Part shown: positions 4,448-6,429 of the stretch, piece after piece | Numbering within the stretch: position 1 is the first letter of the stretch | Layout: each line of letters begins with the position of its first letter | Origin: Bacteroidetes bacterium CG23_combo_of_CG06-09_8_20_14_all_32_9 | Lineage (GTDB): Bacteria > Bacteroidota > Bacteroidia > Bacteroidales > GWA2-32-17 | Direction of reading: 5' to 3' | Assembly (NCBI GenBank): GCA_002771395.1 | Contig: PCSS01000252.1 | Location: forward strand, 1 to 6,429 | Length of the DNA stretch: 6,429 bases | Position numbers and translations under genes: made by a program | Notes under the pieces: generated by a model | Told to the model about the DNA's origin: nothing | Databases searched by the model: none | The model's input: the letters and a program-made list of their open reading frames with translations, nothing else

Positions 4448-6429
4448 ATGAAATTAGCAGTTAGTATTTTATTAATTACTTTTTCCGCTGTAAACTTAAT
4501 GGCGCAAACAGAAATTGAAGTAATTAATCAAACAAACAAAAATGCTCTTGATAGCAATCAAATTAAATGGCAAGCCGCATTGATTAAAGATTCTATTTTA
4601 CAAGCTAATAAAAATAAGGTGATTAACGTAAAATGGGCATCTAAAGTCATTAATTTTTCTTCACAATTTTCAAAAAAAGAAAAAGCTGCTTATCAGGTTT
4701 TGGGAAAACCAAATGTACTTCCAATTGGCGGAGATGCAAATACTGCATGGTGCGTTAAAGAAAAAGACGGTAATGAGTCTGATAATAATGCATATATAAA
4801 AGTTGGATTTAATAGTACTGCAAGAATTCAGCAAATTGTTATTGCAGAAAGTTTTAATCCCGGAGCTATTACAAAAGTTACTATTTTTGGCGGCAACGGA
4901 GAAGAACAAATTGTTTATGAAAAACCTGCACAAAACTTAGGTATCAAATGCAGGATGACGAATATTATATTACCCCAGGTAACCGAATTTTATGTTTCTT
5001 GGGTTGAAGTAAGGATGGATCCTGCTGCCGTTATAGGAAGTAATCAAATAGATGCAATAGGAATTACTGAAGAAAAGGACTCAATAAAATGGAATATTAA
5101 TTTAATACCGATGGTTGAGTTTCCTAAATCTGCCGAGAATCTTGGCGATGCCATCAACTCCATTTATGATGAAATAGCCCCAATGATTTCGCCTGATGGA
5201 AAAACAATTTATTTCTGCCGTAAATACCATCCCGAAAATGCCGGCGGATTTAACGACGAAGATGATATATGGTTCTCCCAAAAAGATGAAAACGGCAGAT
5301 GGTTACCCGCAAAAAATATTGGCGCCTCGCTCAATAATAAATATAATAACTATGTGCAATCCATTACTCCTGATGGTAACTCTCTGTTACTTGGTAATTT
5401 ATATAATAAAGACGGTTCAACAGGTGCCGGTGTATCACTTACTTACAAAACAAAACAAGGATGGGCATTACCTGAAAAACAGCTAATTGACGATTTTTTG
5501 AACATAAACCAGTATGCCAATTATTTTCTGTCAAATGATGGAAAATTTTTACTAATGGCGATTGAAAAAGGTGATTCTTATGGTGAACTTGATATTTATG
5601 TAAATTTCAGAAAAGGCGATAACCGCTGGTCGAAACCTGTAAATTTAGGACCTACAATTAATTCATGTGTTAACGATTACAGTCCGTTTTTAGCTGCCGA
5701 TGGCGTTACACTTTACTTTTCCACCTCAGGAATTTCCGGTTACGGCATGGAAGATATTTTTGTTTCCAAACGTCAGGATGATACGTGGCAAAATTGGAGC
5801 GAACCTCAAAACTTAGGACCAAAACTTAACAGTTCACTATCAGACACAAAATATAATATCCCTGCTTCAGGGGAATTTGCATTTTTCTCATCTACAAATA
5901 AAACGATTGGTAAGAACGATATTTTCCGTATTAAACTTCCAACCAAAATGAAACCTAACCCTGTAGTTTTAATTTCGGGTACAGTATTGAACGAACGTAC
6001 TAATCAACCCGTTGATGCACGCATTATTGTAGAAGAACTTCCAAGTGGTAAAGAAGCTGCCATTGCCCGTACCGACCCAAACACCGGCGAATTTAAAATT
6101 ATTCTTCCGGCAGGAAAAAAATATGGATTTCGCGCTATTGGTCTCGGATTTTTTGATGTTAATAAAAATATTGATTTAACCGACGTTCACGAATATACCG
6201 AAATTGAAGACGAAATGATGCGTTTATCGCCTATTGAAGTAGGCTCAATAGTTAGGCTTAACAATATTTTCTTTGAATATGCCAAAGCCGTTTTGTTGCC
6301 CGCATCATTCATCGAACTTGACCGTACAGCCGACTTTTTAAAAACCAACTCTAATATTGTGATTGAAATTGGCGGACATACCGACGATTCAGGTTCTGAT
6401 ATTTATAACCAAAAACTTTCCGACAGACG
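4448..6429 (+). CDS. Secreted PD40 beta-propeller/OmpA-family envelope protein, 3' end cut off
   Basis: An open frame of 660 codons runs off the right edge. Residues 1-19 are a signal peptide ending LMA before Q20; no lipobox cysteine follows, so it is probably not a lipoprotein. Residues of about 80-207 resemble a discoidin/galactose-binding-like fold (YQVLGKPNV, DANTAW, IQQIVIAESFNPGAITKV, GSNQIDAIGI). PD40 propeller repeats follow, with SPDGKTIYF at 248-256, TPDGNSLLL at 307-315, SNDGKFLLM at 362-370, AADGVTLYF at 416-424 and a degenerate unit near 470-481. Residues of about 507-593 look like a carboxypeptidase-regulatory-like domain (ISGTVLNERTNQPVDARI). From about 605 an OmpA peptidoglycan-binding domain begins, with GGHTDDSGSDIYNQKLSDR. 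D646 and residue 661, whose codon starts CG and so must be Arg, match the diaminopimelate-binding Asp/Arg pair of OmpA. It is probably periplasmic or outer-membrane associated and bound to the cell wall. Its ligand is unknown. The ATG is chosen because it gives the signal peptide. Confidence 0.88.
   Translation, partial: MKLAVSILLITFSAVNLMAQTEIEVINQTNKNALDSNQIKWQAALIKDSILQANKNKVINVKWASKVINFSSQFSKKEKAAYQVLGKPNVLPIGGDANTAWCVKEKDGNESDNNAYIKVGFNSTARIQQIVIAESFNPGAITKVTIFGGNGEEQIVYEKPAQNLGIKCRMTNIILPQVTEFYVSWVEVRMDPAAVIGSNQIDAIGITEEKDSIKWNINLIPMVEFPKSAENLGDAINSIYDEIAPMISPDGKTIYFCRKYHPENAGGFNDEDDIWFSQKDENGRWLPAKNIGASLNNKYNNYVQSITPDGNSLLLGNLYNKDGSTGAGVSLTYKTKQGWALPEKQLIDDFLNINQYANYFLSNDGKFLLMAIEKGDSYGELDIYVNFRKGDNRWSKPVNLGPTINSCVNDYSPFLAADGVTLYFSTSGISGYGMEDIFVSKRQDDTWQNWSEPQNLGPKLNSSLSDTKYNIPASGEFAFFSSTNKTIGKNDIFRIKLPTKMKPNPVVLISGTVLNERTNQPVDARIIVEELPSGKEAAIARTDPNTGEFKIILPAGKKYGFRAIGLGFFDVNKNIDLTDVHEYTEIEDEMMRLSPIEVGSIVRLNNIFFEYAKAVLLPASFIELDRTADFLKTNSNIVIEIGGHTDDSGSDIYNQKLSDR

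Noticed and set aside
4670..4933. Minus-strand frame opposite the OmpA/PD40 gene
   Set aside because: The sense strand carries a continuous 660-codon gene with clear domains; the antisense frame is rich in Phe, Asn and Ile with no features.
5196..5486. Plus-strand frame inside the OmpA/PD40 gene
   Set aside because: It is another frame of a well-supported gene, without its own start signals or family match.

Overview
The window looks like a chromosomal segment of a low-GC Bacteroidota bacterium. The DNA is strongly A+T-rich. Gene starts lack clear Shine-Dalgarno sequences. At least one promoter has the phylum-specific form TTTG-N19-TAnnTTTG. The right-hand gene encodes a beta-propeller/OmpA-type cell-envelope protein of a class common in this phylum. 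The exact genus cannot be read from the sequence.

Layout: (1) Positions 1-98, minus strand, hold the first 32 codons of a GT4-type glycosyltransferase that continues beyond the left edge. (2) Positions 99-694 form a gene-free stretch of about 600 bp. It contains a 213-bp segment bounded by 19-bp near-perfect inverted repeats, an A/C-rich tract that is almost free of G, and a small cluster of CAATCT repeats next to the clpX stop. (3) Positions 4173 down to 695, minus strand, carry tRNA-Leu(UAG), tig, clpP and clpX, closely spaced with no convincing terminator between them. (4) Positions 4186-4241 hold back-to-back promoter-like elements, one facing the tRNA and one facing right. (5) Positions 4247-4447 form a long untranslated, structured region with mutually exclusive hairpins and a terminator-like end. 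(6) Positions 4448-6429, plus strand, hold a large secreted protein with a discoidin-like region, PD40 propeller repeats, a carboxypeptidase-regulatory-like domain and an OmpA peptidoglycan-binding domain, cut by the right edge.

The minus-strand cluster is a protein quality-control unit. Trigger factor binds nascent chains at the ribosome, ClpX unfolds tagged or damaged proteins, and ClpP degrades them. All catalytic and nucleotide-binding residues that can be checked are present. The right-hand gene belongs to the cell envelope and is probably anchored to peptidoglycan.

The least explained part is the 200-nt leader between the plus-strand promoter and the OmpA-type gene. One central segment can pair perfectly with either an upstream arm (12 bp) or a downstream arm (16 bp). 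The 5' end of the transcript can also pair with the ascending arm of the terminator-like hairpin. This could be an undescribed cis-regulatory RNA, or a stand-alone small RNA of about 170 nt.
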